Assembly (NCBI RefSeq): GCF_037969725.1
Contig: NZ_CP150203.1
Span: 6,439,501-6,503,500 of the forward strand
DNA from: Paenibacillus sp. FSL W8-0426
GTDB lineage: Bacteria; Bacillota; Bacilli; Paenibacillales; Paenibacillaceae
Direction of reading: 5' to 3'
DNA: 64,000 nt
A model generated the notes under the pieces. It worked only from the letters and a program-made list of their open reading frames with translations. It made no database searches and was not told the DNA's origin. The position numbers and the translations under genes are program-made. Shown piece after piece: positions 1 to 7,679 of the stretch (position 1 is the first letter of the stretch; every line of letters begins with the position of its first letter).

Positions 1-142
1 CGTGAATGACGCGTTGCACCACAGGATATTGTTCAGCCGTGAATGGATGCTCGCCGAGTTCCTCGGTAATCATTTCGAAGCTTTTTCCTTCAATTTCCTG
101 CGGCTGTACGGTGAGCGGTTTAAATTCCGTTTTGAAATCCAT
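1..142 (-). CDS. cbiC: Precorrin-8X methylmutase, N-terminal part (CbiC/CobH)
   Basis: This is the start of a minus-strand gene that runs off the left edge, so only about 47 residues are visible. The visible protein has the motifs KPLTVQPQEIEG, SFEMITEELG and EQYPVVQRVIH, which I recognise as the N-terminus of cobalt-precorrin-8 methylmutase. The enzyme moves the C11 methyl group to C12 to give cobyrinic acid. The ATG at 142 is preceded by AAGGAG at good distance. In Bacillus megaterium cbiC follows cbiJ directly; here 511 bp carrying a repeat element separate them, so cbiC may be read through from upstream or have its own promoter. Confidence 0.85.
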   Translation of the reverse strand, partial: MDFKTEFKPLTVQPQEIEGKSFEMITEELGEHPFTAEQYPVVQRVIH

Positions 143-211
143 GTGCCTGCACTCCTTCATTATTGAAAATGGTATTAACGGTCATGGCGTTCCCTGTTCT
201 CGGCTTCCTTC

Positions 212-393
212 TAACGAACCTGAGACACCTTATTCGGGTGTTTTCACACACTTCTTTAGGCTAACGAACATCAGCATCGTTATTGGCGGGAATCCGGACG
301 AAAGTGACCTTTATACTGCCAAATAGCGTGCCTCAGGTTCGTTACAGTTCCAAGAAGCTTTTTTTCGCAAAATAAGGTGTCTGATGTTCGTTA
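212..393. repeat. Four-unit 23-bp inverted repeat element between cbiJ and cbiC
   Basis: Four related 23-bp units begin with TAACGAAC and mostly end with TATT. Two are on the plus strand (212-234, 262-284) and two on the minus strand (322-344, 371-393). The two forward starts are 50 bp apart and the two reverse starts 49 bp, so the element is nearly symmetrical. Units 1 and 3 share the core CCTGAG, units 2 and 4 share CATCAG. As RNA it could fold into two nested hairpins. It looks like a non-coding interspersed repeat (MITE- or REP-like); no protein is encoded and no target duplication was seen. Confidence 0.75.
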
Positions 394-483
394 TATTTTC
401 GGGCCTTGCTTCACTTGAATTTGAATGGTTCAAATTCCAACTAAATAATCAGGCTTAGCCGCTCCGGTTGTCCCCATGATTGT

Positions 484-510
484 ATGTGCTTTATGTGCTT
501 TGTGTGCTTT
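484..510. repeat. Three tandem copies of a 9-bp unit
   Basis: The unit ATGTGCTTT is present twice and then once as GTGTGCTTT. It lies in the otherwise featureless 394-653 part of the cbiJ-cbiC gap, where I see no gene or clear terminator. The function, if any, is unknown. Confidence 0.6.
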
Positions 511-653
511 GTTTACTTAGTGTTCTGTTTGTATTGCGCTCAACTGTACATTTCGCCGTTCATATGACAGTTAAACTGAACGTCTTCAAGCTCGCCTTAA
601 ATTGACCCGGAATATACGGTTATCTTTAATTAATCCGGGTTGCTGCACCCATA

Positions 654-1424
654 TTACTTATGAAAAATACGCCCTAACTCTTCCAATACGCCTTCGTAAT
701 GGTCAAACACCGTACCGAACTCGACCTCCGGTCTGGCGATCAGCACGACATGGATGCCCAGTTCCAGCGCCGCTTGCACCTTCTCGTCGACTGCACCGGT
801 TTTGCCGCTTTCCTTGGTGACCATCACTGTCGTGGCATAATGTTTATATAAGGCTTCATTCAGTTCGCGTGAAAAAGGTCCCTGCATCGCAATGATGTTG
901 CGCTGCTCCACACCCAGCTCCCCGCATTTCTCCATGTTGTCGAGACGCGGCAGCATTCGCGCCACCAATCGAACGTCCGGATCGCCGAGCAGGTGCTTTG
1001 TGAAAATTTGCAGCGTTTTGCTGCCCGTGGTCAACATGACTGATCCTTTAAGCTCCTTGGCCTTGATCGCTGCTTCCTCGTAAGACGGCACGACATGAAG
1101 CAGCGGATGATCGTCATAGGCCAGTCCTGTCCGTTCATAACGGATATAGGGAATATCCGCCTGTTTAGCCGCTTCCATCGCATTGGCATGGGCTTCCTCC
1201 GCAAATGGATGGCTTGCATCGACAATGGCTTTGCTGCCTTGCTCGCGGGCCAGCTGCGCCATTGCTTCAGCGGTCATGCGGCCTGTCCGCACCTTTAACC
1301 CGGCTTCCGCCAGACTGTTCGCCGCACTCTCCGTTACCACCGACGTTAACACTTCAACACCGGTTTCGTGAATGCGTAACGCCAACTCCCGCGCATCGCT
1401 TGTTCCGCACAACATCAGGATCAT
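654..1424 (-). CDS. cbiJ: Cobalt-precorrin-6A reductase (CbiJ/CobK)
   Basis: The 256-residue protein has the family hallmarks MLCGTSDAR at the N-terminus (nucleotide-binding loop, residues 4-12) and IVDASHPFA near residue 70. The family reduces precorrin-6A to precorrin-6B with NAD(P)H during corrin ring synthesis in the cytoplasm. The ATG at 1424 overlaps the stop codon of cbiX by the ATGA arrangement, which points to translational coupling. It is the third gene of the visible cbiH60-cbiX-cbiJ block, the same order as in the Bacillus megaterium cobI operon. No terminator is obvious directly after the stop codon; the repeat-bearing gap follows. Confidence 0.93.
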   Translation of the reverse strand: MILMLCGTSDARELALRIHETGVEVLTSVVTESAANSLAEAGLKVRTGRMTAEAMAQLAREQGSKAIVDASHPFAEEAHANAMEAAKQADIPYIRYERTGLAYDDHPLLHVVPSYEEAAIKAKELKGSVMLTTGSKTLQIFTKHLLGDPDVRLVARMLPRLDNMEKCGELGVEQRNIIAMQGPFSRELNEALYKHYATTVMVTKESGKTGAVDEKVQAALELGIHVVLIARPEVEFGTVFDHYEGVLEELGRIFHK

Positions 1425-2614
1425 GGACGGCCCACCTGCTCTCCCGCAGACGCCTCTTGCTTGTCCGAAACGTCATGTTCTCCCTTTCCGGGGGCGCGGT
1501 TATCCTGTTCTTCGTCCTTCTCGTGATGGGACAGAGGAATCTCCCCATCATGATCGTGATGAAAATCGCGTGATGATGCAAAATGATCATGCTCGTGATG
1601 ATGATGGTGACCGTGATCGTGGTGATGATTATGATCATGGTGGTGATCGTGATCATGGTGATGGTCATGGTCATGATGGTGGTCATGGTCATGATGGTGA
1701 TCGTGATCATGGTGGTGATCGTGATCATGATGGTGGTCATGGTCATGATCGTGATGATGGTGGTGGTGTTTCATCGCTTCGATCCGATACTGGAACTCGT
1801 TCCAAGCTGCATCGACTCTGCCTTCCAATGCATCAAATGCACGCTGAGTCACCAGTTCCACCAGCTTGGGATGGAAACCGAAATAACCGCCCAGTTCAAC
1901 CTGAATCTCCGGATGCTCGGCTGCGAATGCCGCCGTCATCTCGTCGATCCGTTTAATCAGCACACCCGTAAACAGGAAATACGGAAGAACGATAATCCGT
2001 TTGGCCCCAAGCGCCAGACAGCGCTGCAGCCCTTCCGGGAACAAAGGCTCGGTGACGCCGATAAAACAGCTTTCCGCCCATTTATAAGGAAGCTTCTCCC
2101 ACAACATCCGCGTCATTTTGAAAAAGTCGCTATTGGCATCCGGATCACTGCTTCCCCGGCCAAGCACCAGCACCGCCGTTTCCTCATCCCGGGCTGGAGC
2201 AGGCGGGGCAGCCACTGCGACTGCTCCGCGAGAGGCTCCCGCCGATACGGGCTTCGCCTCATGCAAGCGAGTCTGCAAAATCTCAATCACTTTGTCGTGT
2301 ACGCCAATCGGGCGGCCATACACGAATTCAACCTGCGGATAACGTGCTTTTGCACGATCGATCGCATTCGGGATGTCTACTTTGGCATGTCCGGCCGCAA
2401 ACAGAATAATCGGCACCAGCACAACACGTGTCGCTCCTCTGTTCACGCAGGCTGTAACACCCTCAGCGATGCTTGGACGCGTCAATTCCAAAAAGCAAGT
2501 TTCCACGATCGTAGCTTCCGGAGCCTGCTCTGCTACGGTACGCGCAAACTCCTTCAGTTCGTTGTTCCCCTCAGGGTCACGACTTCCGTGACCTACCAGC
2601 AATATGGCATTCAT
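1421..2614 (-). CDS. cbiX: Sirohydrochlorin cobaltochelatase, long form with His/Asp-rich tail (CbiX)
   Basis: The protein inserts cobalt into sirohydrochlorin, the first step of the anaerobic cobalamin branch. I take the ATG at 2614 because the protein then begins MNAILLVGHGSRDPEGN, the usual CbiX start, and GGGGAGGAAG lies upstream; an in-frame ATG further upstream would add 21 unusual residues. Two CbiX halves are visible: GHGSRDP near residue 8, and GRGSSDPD with FIGVTEP in the second half. From about residue 283 to 360 the chain is almost entirely His and Asp in HHHDHD units, followed by a charged tail. The Bacillus megaterium CbiX also has a histidine-rich region, but the cysteine motif of its [4Fe-4S] tail is absent here. 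The tail probably binds metal (inference). Confidence 0.93.
   Translation of the reverse strand: MNAILLVGHGSRDPEGNNELKEFARTVAEQAPEATIVETCFLELTRPSIAEGVTACVNRGATRVVLVPIILFAAGHAKVDIPNAIDRAKARYPQVEFVYGRPIGVHDKVIEILQTRLHEAKPVSAGASRGAVAVAAPPAPARDEETAVLVLGRGSSDPDANSDFFKMTRMLWEKLPYKWAESCFIGVTEPLFPEGLQRCLALGAKRIIVLPYFLFTGVLIKRIDEMTAAFAAEHPEIQVELGGYFGFHPKLVELVTQRAFDALEGRVDAAWNEFQYRIEAMKHHHHHHDHDHDHHHDHDHHHDHDHHHDHDHHHDHDHHHDHDHHHDHNHHHDHGHHHHHEHDHFASSRDFHHDHDGEIPLSHHEKDEEQDNRAPGKGEHDVSDKQEASAGEQVGRP
1575..1767. repeat. Low-complexity DNA repeat encoding the CbiX His/Asp tail
   Basis: The plus strand is built of ATGGTGATC/ATGGTCATG-type triplets repeating with a period of about 18 bp, corresponding to HHHDHD units in cbiX. 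Such a tract is prone to slippage, so the number of units may vary between strains. The opposite-strand open frames over this tract are artefacts of the repeat. Confidence 0.8.
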
Positions 2615-2721
2615 GTGCGATTGCTTCCTCCCCATTCCCGGCCCCTCAGGACCGGGCTTCCTGATTGATATGTCCATGCATTGCTTATTGGTTCAAAGGT
2701 AAATCCTTGGCTCCCGATCAT

Positions 2722-4536
2722 CTAATCCCCACAAACCGGGTTTACTTCAACCGTGACCGGTGCATCCACATGGCGGAAGCCCTGAATCACGCCAACCCGT
2801 TTGAAAAATTTATGAAAACGCTCATTCGGATGTCCTTTTTCTTTGTACTCCGCAACGATCCGTTCCACGATGCCGCCAATTTCGTCGCCCGGAATGCCTT
2901 CCGCGACCGGTTGCGCGGGATGGGCGTTGCGCCCGAACTTTTTGCCGCCGAGGAACAGGTCGTAACCGCCTTTGCGGTACACGATGCCGATATCCTCCAA
3001 CACCGCGCCGTAACATGCCATGCCGCAGCCGTTCAGGGCCACGCTCGTTTCCTTCGGCGCACTCACGCCGCCGATGACGGCCTGCAGGTGTTCTGCCATC
3101 GGTACGGCATCATCCTTCTCCATGTTGCAGAAGTCGCAGGCTTTCACCTTGATGACGTCCCCGATCGGCACCACGATGAACTTCGCGGCGCGCAGCTCGG
3201 CAACGAGCCGGTCCGGCTCGAAGGTTGGCACGCGCAATATGATCTGGTGCTCCGGCGTATACTCCAGCTCGCCGTCGTCACCCGCGCATTGCGCAAGCAG
3301 CGCCATCTGTGCGGCGCTGAACTTTTTGTTGCCGACGCCGGGCGATACGCCCACCTCGAAGAGCGGCGGCTTGCTGCCTGGCGCGGGCGCCGTGCGCTCC
3401 AGGGCCTGCGGCGCAGCGGCTCCAGGCCCGGCGTCCAGCCAGCGGCTGGCTGCTTCGCCCGCGAGGGCCCCGCCTGCCGCGAGCCGACCGAGCGCCTCCG
3501 CGGCCAGCTCGGCTGCGCCGATGGACGCGGCTGCGGCGGCTGCGTGCGTCGCGGCAACCGCCGGCGCAGGCCGCTCGGCGACGAGCACGGCAGTGGCTCC
3601 GCCGGCATCGCTGCCCGCCGGGCTCGTCGCCGGTCCCGCAGGCGCTGCGCCGGCCGCGCTTTGGCCCGCTGCCGTACCGCTCGCGGCAGCACGGGCCTCC
3701 ATCGCGCCGAGCGACCATGGCTCGGCTTCCGTGCGCAGCCGCTCATGCGGCCGGAGCGGCTGTTCCGTCGCGTTCAGCGTGTATTTCCGCTGATAGCCGC
3801 GCGGGGTCACCATGAGGCCTTCGTACATCATGGTGGACGAATTGCCGATGATCACGGTCGTCAGCATGCCGATGTCATGGTTCAGCATATCCTCCAGCGT
3901 GGTGATGACCACATGCTGGCGGTCGCGGTACGCGCTTTTGACCAGCCCGACAGGGGTCTTGGGATCACGGTAACGCAGCAGAATCTCCTGCGTTTCTACG
4001 ATCTGGCGGGTCCGCCTGCCGCTCCGCGGATTGTACAATGCAATGACGAAATCAGCGGAAGCCGCGGCCTCAACCCGGCGCTTAATGGTGTCCCACGGGG
4101 TCAGATGGTCGCTCAAACTGATCGTGCAAGCATCGTGCATGACAGGCGCTCCCAGCAAGGAAGCGCAGGACTGGATCGCCGAAACGCCCGGAACCACCTC
4201 CACTTCCACGCCGCTGTCCGGCTTCCATCCGCGCTCCATCAACACTTCGTATACGAGGCCGGCCATACCGTATACGCCCGCGTCGCCGCTGGAAATCACG
4301 GCCACGATTTTTCCCGCTTCCGCCTGTCTTACCGCTTCCTGCGCACGGCTGACTTCCTCGGTCATGCCCGTACGTACGATTTCCTGTCCGGTCAGCAGCG
4401 GCCGAATCAGGTCGACGTACGTGTTGTAGCCGATAATGACCTCGCTCTCTCTCAGTGCCTCAAGCGCCCGGTGGGTAATATGCTCCATGGCCCCTGGACC
4501 GAATCCGATAACAAGCAGCTTGCCTAGTCCTTGCAT
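2722..4536 (-). CDS. cbiH60: CbiH60: precorrin-3B C17-methyltransferase fused to a sulfite-reductase-like Fe-S domain
   Basis: Residues 1-250 form a SAM-dependent tetrapyrrole methylase (LLVIGFGPGAMEHIT, SSGDAGVYGMAG, VPGVSAIQSCA), the CbiH/CobJ enzyme that methylates C17 and contracts the ring. Residues about 395-604 resemble nitrite/sulfite reductase domains, with Cys467-x2-Cys470 and Cys504-x3-Cys508 as likely [4Fe-4S] ligands. This fusion is known as CbiH60 in Bacillus megaterium. Between the domains is an unusually long Ala/Pro/Gly-rich linker (about 275-392), whose DNA (3360-3760) is much more GC-rich than the surroundings. The start at 4536 has a strong GGAGGAGGAG site. It is the first gene after the cobalamin riboswitch. 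Confidence 0.93.
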   Translation of the reverse strand: MQGLGKLLVIGFGPGAMEHITHRALEALRESEVIIGYNTYVDLIRPLLTGQEIVRTGMTEEVSRAQEAVRQAEAGKIVAVISSGDAGVYGMAGLVYEVLMERGWKPDSGVEVEVVPGVSAIQSCASLLGAPVMHDACTISLSDHLTPWDTIKRRVEAAASADFVIALYNPRSGRRTRQIVETQEILLRYRDPKTPVGLVKSAYRDRQHVVITTLEDMLNHDIGMLTTVIIGNSSTMMYEGLMVTPRGYQRKYTLNATEQPLRPHERLRTEAEPWSLGAMEARAAASGTAAGQSAAGAAPAGPATSPAGSDAGGATAVLVAERPAPAVAATHAAAAAASIGAAELAAEALGRLAAGGALAGEAASRWLDAGPGAAAPQALERTAPAPGSKPPLFEVGVSPGVGNKKFSAAQMALLAQCAGDDGELEYTPEHQIILRVPTFEPDRLVAELRAAKFIVVPIGDVIKVKACDFCNMEKDDAVPMAEHLQAVIGGVSAPKETSVALNGCGMACYGAVLEDIGIVYRKGGYDLFLGGKKFGRNAHPAQPVAEGIPGDEIGGIVERIVAEYKEKGHPNERFHKFFKRVGVIQGFRHVDAPVTVEVNPVCGD

Positions 4537-4645
4537 CTGTTTCTCCTCCTCCGATAACCTGTCCGACTTAAACAGTGAAGAAGGACGGCTAAGCCGGCCT
4601 TCTTCGCGCCTTATCGCATATTCAAAACTCTGAGAACGCCAATAA

Positions 4646-4670
4646 ATCCCGTCCGCAATGCGGACGGGAT
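4646..4670 (-). terminator. Hairpin in the cobalamin leader, probable expression-platform terminator
   Basis: A perfect ATCCCGTCCGC/GCGGACGGGAT stem with a 3-nt loop lies between the riboswitch aptamer and cbiH60. On the minus strand it is followed by TTATT, a weak U-tract. Its position 155 nt after the aptamer and 110 nt before the start codon fits a B12-controlled terminator, but I could not define the competing antiterminator. Confidence 0.55.
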
Positions 4671-4826
4671 ACGAATGTACGTATGCTCAAGAACACAGCA
4701 TCATTCCGTGGAAGAATGATCCTGCTGATGCATGGCCCGGAAGGGTCTGCCGGACGGACCTATGGTCCGCCCTTTTCCTGATCGTTCGTACACCGCTCCT
4801 TTCCGCGAAGGGTCCGGTGACACATT

Positions 4827-5022
4827 CAAGGTAGGTCTCCTGGCTCTGGTTCATCAGCTTCCTTTTCGTCTTCCCCGGTGAATCCGAGTGACTTATCAGC
4901 AGCAGCTCCAACGTCTGCGCAACCGATATTATTGAAAGGAGCCTCCCCATTACAGTGGCGGGACCGCTCGGGATTTGCACCCGATTCCCTGTTACCTCTT
5001 GCCTGAAAGCAAGAGCACCTTG
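4827..5022 (-). promoter_or_regulatory. Cobalamin (AdoCbl) riboswitch
   Basis: Read on the minus strand, the region carries the signature segments in order: GGTGCAAATCCC with GCGGTCCCGCCACTGTAA, then AGTCAC followed by GAAGACG, and finally the B12 box GCCAGGAGACCTACC (4830-4844). CAAGGT at 5017-5022 pairs with ACCTTG at 4827-4832 to close the P1 stem, which sets the limits given. It should repress the downstream cbiH60-cbiX-cbiJ genes when adenosylcobalamin is high. A short open frame that crosses this RNA is not a gene. Confidence 0.95.
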
Positions 5023-5148
5023 TCTGTTTTCATGTGATGATATTGTCTTCATCATACCATCCGTCAGGAAATGATGTCCATGCCCATGAAGGCCTGCATT
5101 CATTTAATTTTCCCGCCCGGACGCAATCCTTTGCCTGCGAAACTAAAA

Positions 5149-5178
5149 AGGCCCTGATCCATGTATGGATCAAGGCCT
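5149..5178 (-). terminator. Intrinsic terminator after hemD
   Basis: On the minus strand the stem AGGCCTTGATCC/GGATCAGGGCCT is followed by TTTTTAGTTT. It lies 100 nt past the hemD stop codon and before the cobalamin riboswitch, so hemD and the cbi genes are separate transcripts unless there is read-through. Confidence 0.85.
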
Positions 5179-5281
5179 CTTCTTATTAGCTTTTCCATTC
5201 CTCTTCGGTTGACCAAAACCCGCACATCAGCATAGCGAAGGACTGCTCTCAGCCTTTTCGCCTTTTTATACCGTGCATCCT

Positions 5282-6106
5282 TTAAGCCTGATCTACCTTC
5301 AAAGCGGCGTAATAACGGCCCAGCTCCACGATGAGCGCCCCCATCTTTTCTTCCTCGGGGACAACGCGAACCTCGATGCCTTCCTCGCGCATGGCATTTG
5401 CCGTTACTTTGCCCACCGAAGCGGCCACCACGCCCTGCCTGAACGCCTCCTGCATCTGTTCCAGCTTGCCTTGCGAAGCTGCGTATTCCGTCAAAAAACG
5501 CACCTGCGGGCCGCTTGTAAAAGCAACGGCGTCAACCTCGTTCGCGATGATTTCGTTCAACAGCTGCGCCAGCTCCGCTTCTTCCGGCGGCACATGCCGA
5601 TAAGGCAGCACCTGCCGCACCTGGGCGCCTTGCTGCTCCAGCCAACTCACCAGTTTCGGTGCCGTTTCGCCATGGAGCTGCAGCATCACTTTTTTCCCGG
5701 CAAGATCATGGGCAGCAAACTCGCGGATCAACCCTTCCGTGCTGCCATCATCGTCCCGAACGATGGGTGAAAGCCTGCGCTTGCGCAGTGCATTCACCGT
5801 TTTGTATCCTCTCGCCGCAATCGACGAAGCCGCAAGTACATCAAGCAGCGCTCCGGCAAGCTCCATATCCTCTGCCATATCAAAAATGGCATCGAGCCCC
5901 ATGCCCGTCGTCAGCACCGCCCAGTCCGGCGGATTGGAAATCCAGGAGACCAGTCCGTCCCGAATGCTCCGGTCATCCAGAAACACCGTTCCCTGTGCAG
6001 GCCGTACCAGCGGAATTCCGCCCATTTTTTCAACCAGCAGGGACATCTCCCTCGACTTGCGCGGTCCCGTCAGAGCCACGCGTATGCCTGCCAAATGTTG
6101 CGCCAT
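5282..6106 (-). CDS. hemD: Uroporphyrinogen-III synthase-like protein (HemD)
   Basis: The 274-residue protein shows the low-similarity pattern of uroporphyrinogen-III synthases: VALTGPRKSREMSLLVEKMGG at the start, GSTEGLIREF in the middle and AVAFTSGPQVRFL with VAASVGKVTANAMREEGI near the end. The enzyme closes hydroxymethylbilane to uroporphyrinogen III, the branch point for heme, siroheme and cobalamin. The start at 6106 (MAQHL) has GGGGGGAACGAT before it; a 12-residue longer form is possible but has a poorer site. It stands alone on the minus strand directly upstream of the cobalamin riboswitch, so it probably feeds precursor to the cbi pathway. A second housekeeping hemD elsewhere in the genome is likely but cannot be seen here. 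Confidence 0.85.
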   Translation of the reverse strand: MAQHLAGIRVALTGPRKSREMSLLVEKMGGIPLVRPAQGTVFLDDRSIRDGLVSWISNPPDWAVLTTGMGLDAIFDMAEDMELAGALLDVLAASSIAARGYKTVNALRKRRLSPIVRDDDGSTEGLIREFAAHDLAGKKVMLQLHGETAPKLVSWLEQQGAQVRQVLPYRHVPPEEAELAQLLNEIIANEVDAVAFTSGPQVRFLTEYAASQGKLEQMQEAFRQGVVAASVGKVTANAMREEGIEVRVVPEEEKMGALIVELGRYYAALKVDQA

Positions 6107-6254
6107 ATCGTTCCCCCCAGTTGGATTCTGCCGAAAGTTCATCAGTCTGACTTCAGTATACAGGCAGAGCCCATGCAGGGGAACCTTGAATACCCTTTAT
6201 TTTCGGGGTTTTCCTATAACGATTTTTTATAAAATCCATAAACCATGCACCTTC

Positions 6255-7409
6255 TTAAGAAGGTTGAAGTTTTCCGCCCTGCGGGCCGCTTCGCTTTCTT
6301 TCATCCTCCTGCCCGGATTTCTCCGCATGCTGCTCATGCTTGCCTGCCCGTTTCTTTTTGGGTCGAAGAAACAGAAACAACAGGATCGGAATCAAGACCT
6401 CAAACACTATGGCGATCCATGTCCATTCCCGCGTAAACCGGTAAAGCTGGACGGCGTTCCGGAAAAACCAAAACGCGCAAACAAACCCGAGCAGCGCAAT
6501 CGGTCCGGTCAGCACTTTGCCGGATACCTTCGGAATCATCCGTTTGAGCCCCCAACATACAAAATACAGATCAAACGCGATTTTGGTAACCATGGCAGGC
6601 AGGGTCGCCGCGGCCAATGGCAAGTCAAACCGGTCCAGAAACTCGCTGATCTGCAATTGCCGTGCCAATTCGTAAGAAGGATACACCAACCGTGAGGCAA
6701 TTTCCACGCCGATGGACGCAATCGTTTCAATAAGGATCAACATCATCAGCAAAACGGCCCATAACATTCCCCGAAAAGCAGGCTTGAATTTAAAGTCACT
6801 GCCTTTCATGACAAAGGGGAGCGCAACCATCTCGCCAAAAAAGGAAAAGATGTACCAAGTGCCTCTCCCCACGCCTGCCGCATCAACGTCCAAATACGGC
6901 AGCAGATTGTTCAGGTCCACTTGCGGGGCAACCATAAACGGCACGATGACCGAATTGACCAGAAACAGCGTGACATACAGCTCTGCCATTCCGATCAGTG
7001 ATCCCAAACCGCCCCTCACGATAAAAACGGCCATCACGAGGATCGTTAGTGCAATGATCGAGATCGGGGTCGTTTCCAACAACGTTATGCTGACATAATC
7101 GCCGATCAAACGCAAATCCCTTGCGAAGACAAAAAGAAAAAACAGGATGTACAGCATACCCGTAACCCTTCCCCAAAAAGGATGCCGTTCCACCAGGGAT
7201 TGAAACAAGTCCTTATCGGGAAAGCGGCGCATCATCCGGCTGATCAGCCAGAAGGATATCCCCATCACGACAAATGCGGGGATATAGGACAAGTAGGCAT
7301 GTTGTTTGGCATAATAGATGGCTTGTGCATGAGGCTGAATTAACGTGCCGGTCATACTCATCAACATGACAAGCAGAAACAGCTGCCTCGGTTTCACTTC
7401 CTGGTTCAT
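6255..7409 (-). CDS. Spore germinant receptor B subunit (GerAB/GerKB family permease)
   Basis: The 384-residue membrane protein has about ten hydrophobic segments and belongs to the endospore germination permease branch of the APC superfamily; it begins with VKPRQLFLLVMLMSMTGTL, contains ARDLRLIGDYVSITLLETTPI, and ends in a long basic tail after LFLFLRPKKKR. B subunits sit in the inner spore membrane and are thought to bind the germinant. GGGAGGGAGTACC precedes the ATG. It is the last gene of the A-C-D-B operon read on the minus strand. No clear terminator was seen in the 148 bp between it and hemD. Confidence 0.9.
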   Translation of the reverse strand: MNQEVKPRQLFLLVMLMSMTGTLIQPHAQAIYYAKQHAYLSYIPAFVVMGISFWLISRMMRRFPDKDLFQSLVERHPFWGRVTGMLYILFFLFVFARDLRLIGDYVSITLLETTPISIIALTILVMAVFIVRGGLGSLIGMAELYVTLFLVNSVIVPFMVAPQVDLNNLLPYLDVDAAGVGRGTWYIFSFFGEMVALPFVMKGSDFKFKPAFRGMLWAVLLMMLILIETIASIGVEIASRLVYPSYELARQLQISEFLDRFDLPLAAATLPAMVTKIAFDLYFVCWGLKRMIPKVSGKVLTGPIALLGFVCAFWFFRNAVQLYRFTREWTWIAIVFEVLIPILLFLFLRPKKKRAGKHEQHAEKSGQEDERKRSGPQGGKLQPS

Positions 7410-7457
7410 GGTACTCCCTCCCGTCTTCCATATGGATGCCCGTGTCGTATCCGCTTT

Positions 7458-7679
7458 TTAAGGCAAAGGAAGCCAGTGCTGAATAAGGTGGGCGATCCAT
7501 ACAGATACAAAAAACGTTTTTTTGAGCTGGATGACGTATAACCATATGCCTGTCGTAACAGCGATCAAACCATAGGAAAGCCAGCGGTTTACCGCCGCCG
7601 CTTGCCGCAGATGTTTGAAATCCATAAAAAGAACGGCGACGACCATGGCCAAATAGGTAAACAACAGCGGCTTAATCAT
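7458..7679 (-). CDS. Small two-helix membrane protein, probable germinant receptor D subunit
   Basis: The 73-residue product has two hydrophobic segments (about 5-18 and 33-50) separated by a short charged loop. Small two-helix D subunits of this size are known beside several Bacillus germinant receptor operons, where they modulate receptor activity. The gene overlaps the end of the C-subunit gene by 8 bp and has GAGGAGG upstream, so it is clearly part of the operon. The assignment rests on size, topology and position, not on sequence identity. Confidence 0.75.
   Translation of the reverse strand: MIKPLLFTYLAMVVAVLFMDFKHLRQAAAVNRWLSYGLIAVTTGIWLYVIQLKKTFFVSVWIAHLIQHWLPLP

Noticed and set aside
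1354..2668. Met/Ile/Thr- and Val-rich frames over the CbiX repeat tract
   Set aside because: They are alternate readings of the CAT/GAC repeat that encodes the His/Asp tail.
2665..4527. 620-codon plus-strand open frame opposite cbiH60
   Set aside because: It mirrors a well-recognised gene in GC-rich DNA, has no family motifs and no good ribosome site; the minus-strand CbiH60 explains the sequence.
4687..5103. 138-codon minus-strand frame across the cobalamin leader
   Set aside because: It runs through the conserved riboswitch segments and encodes no recognisable protein.
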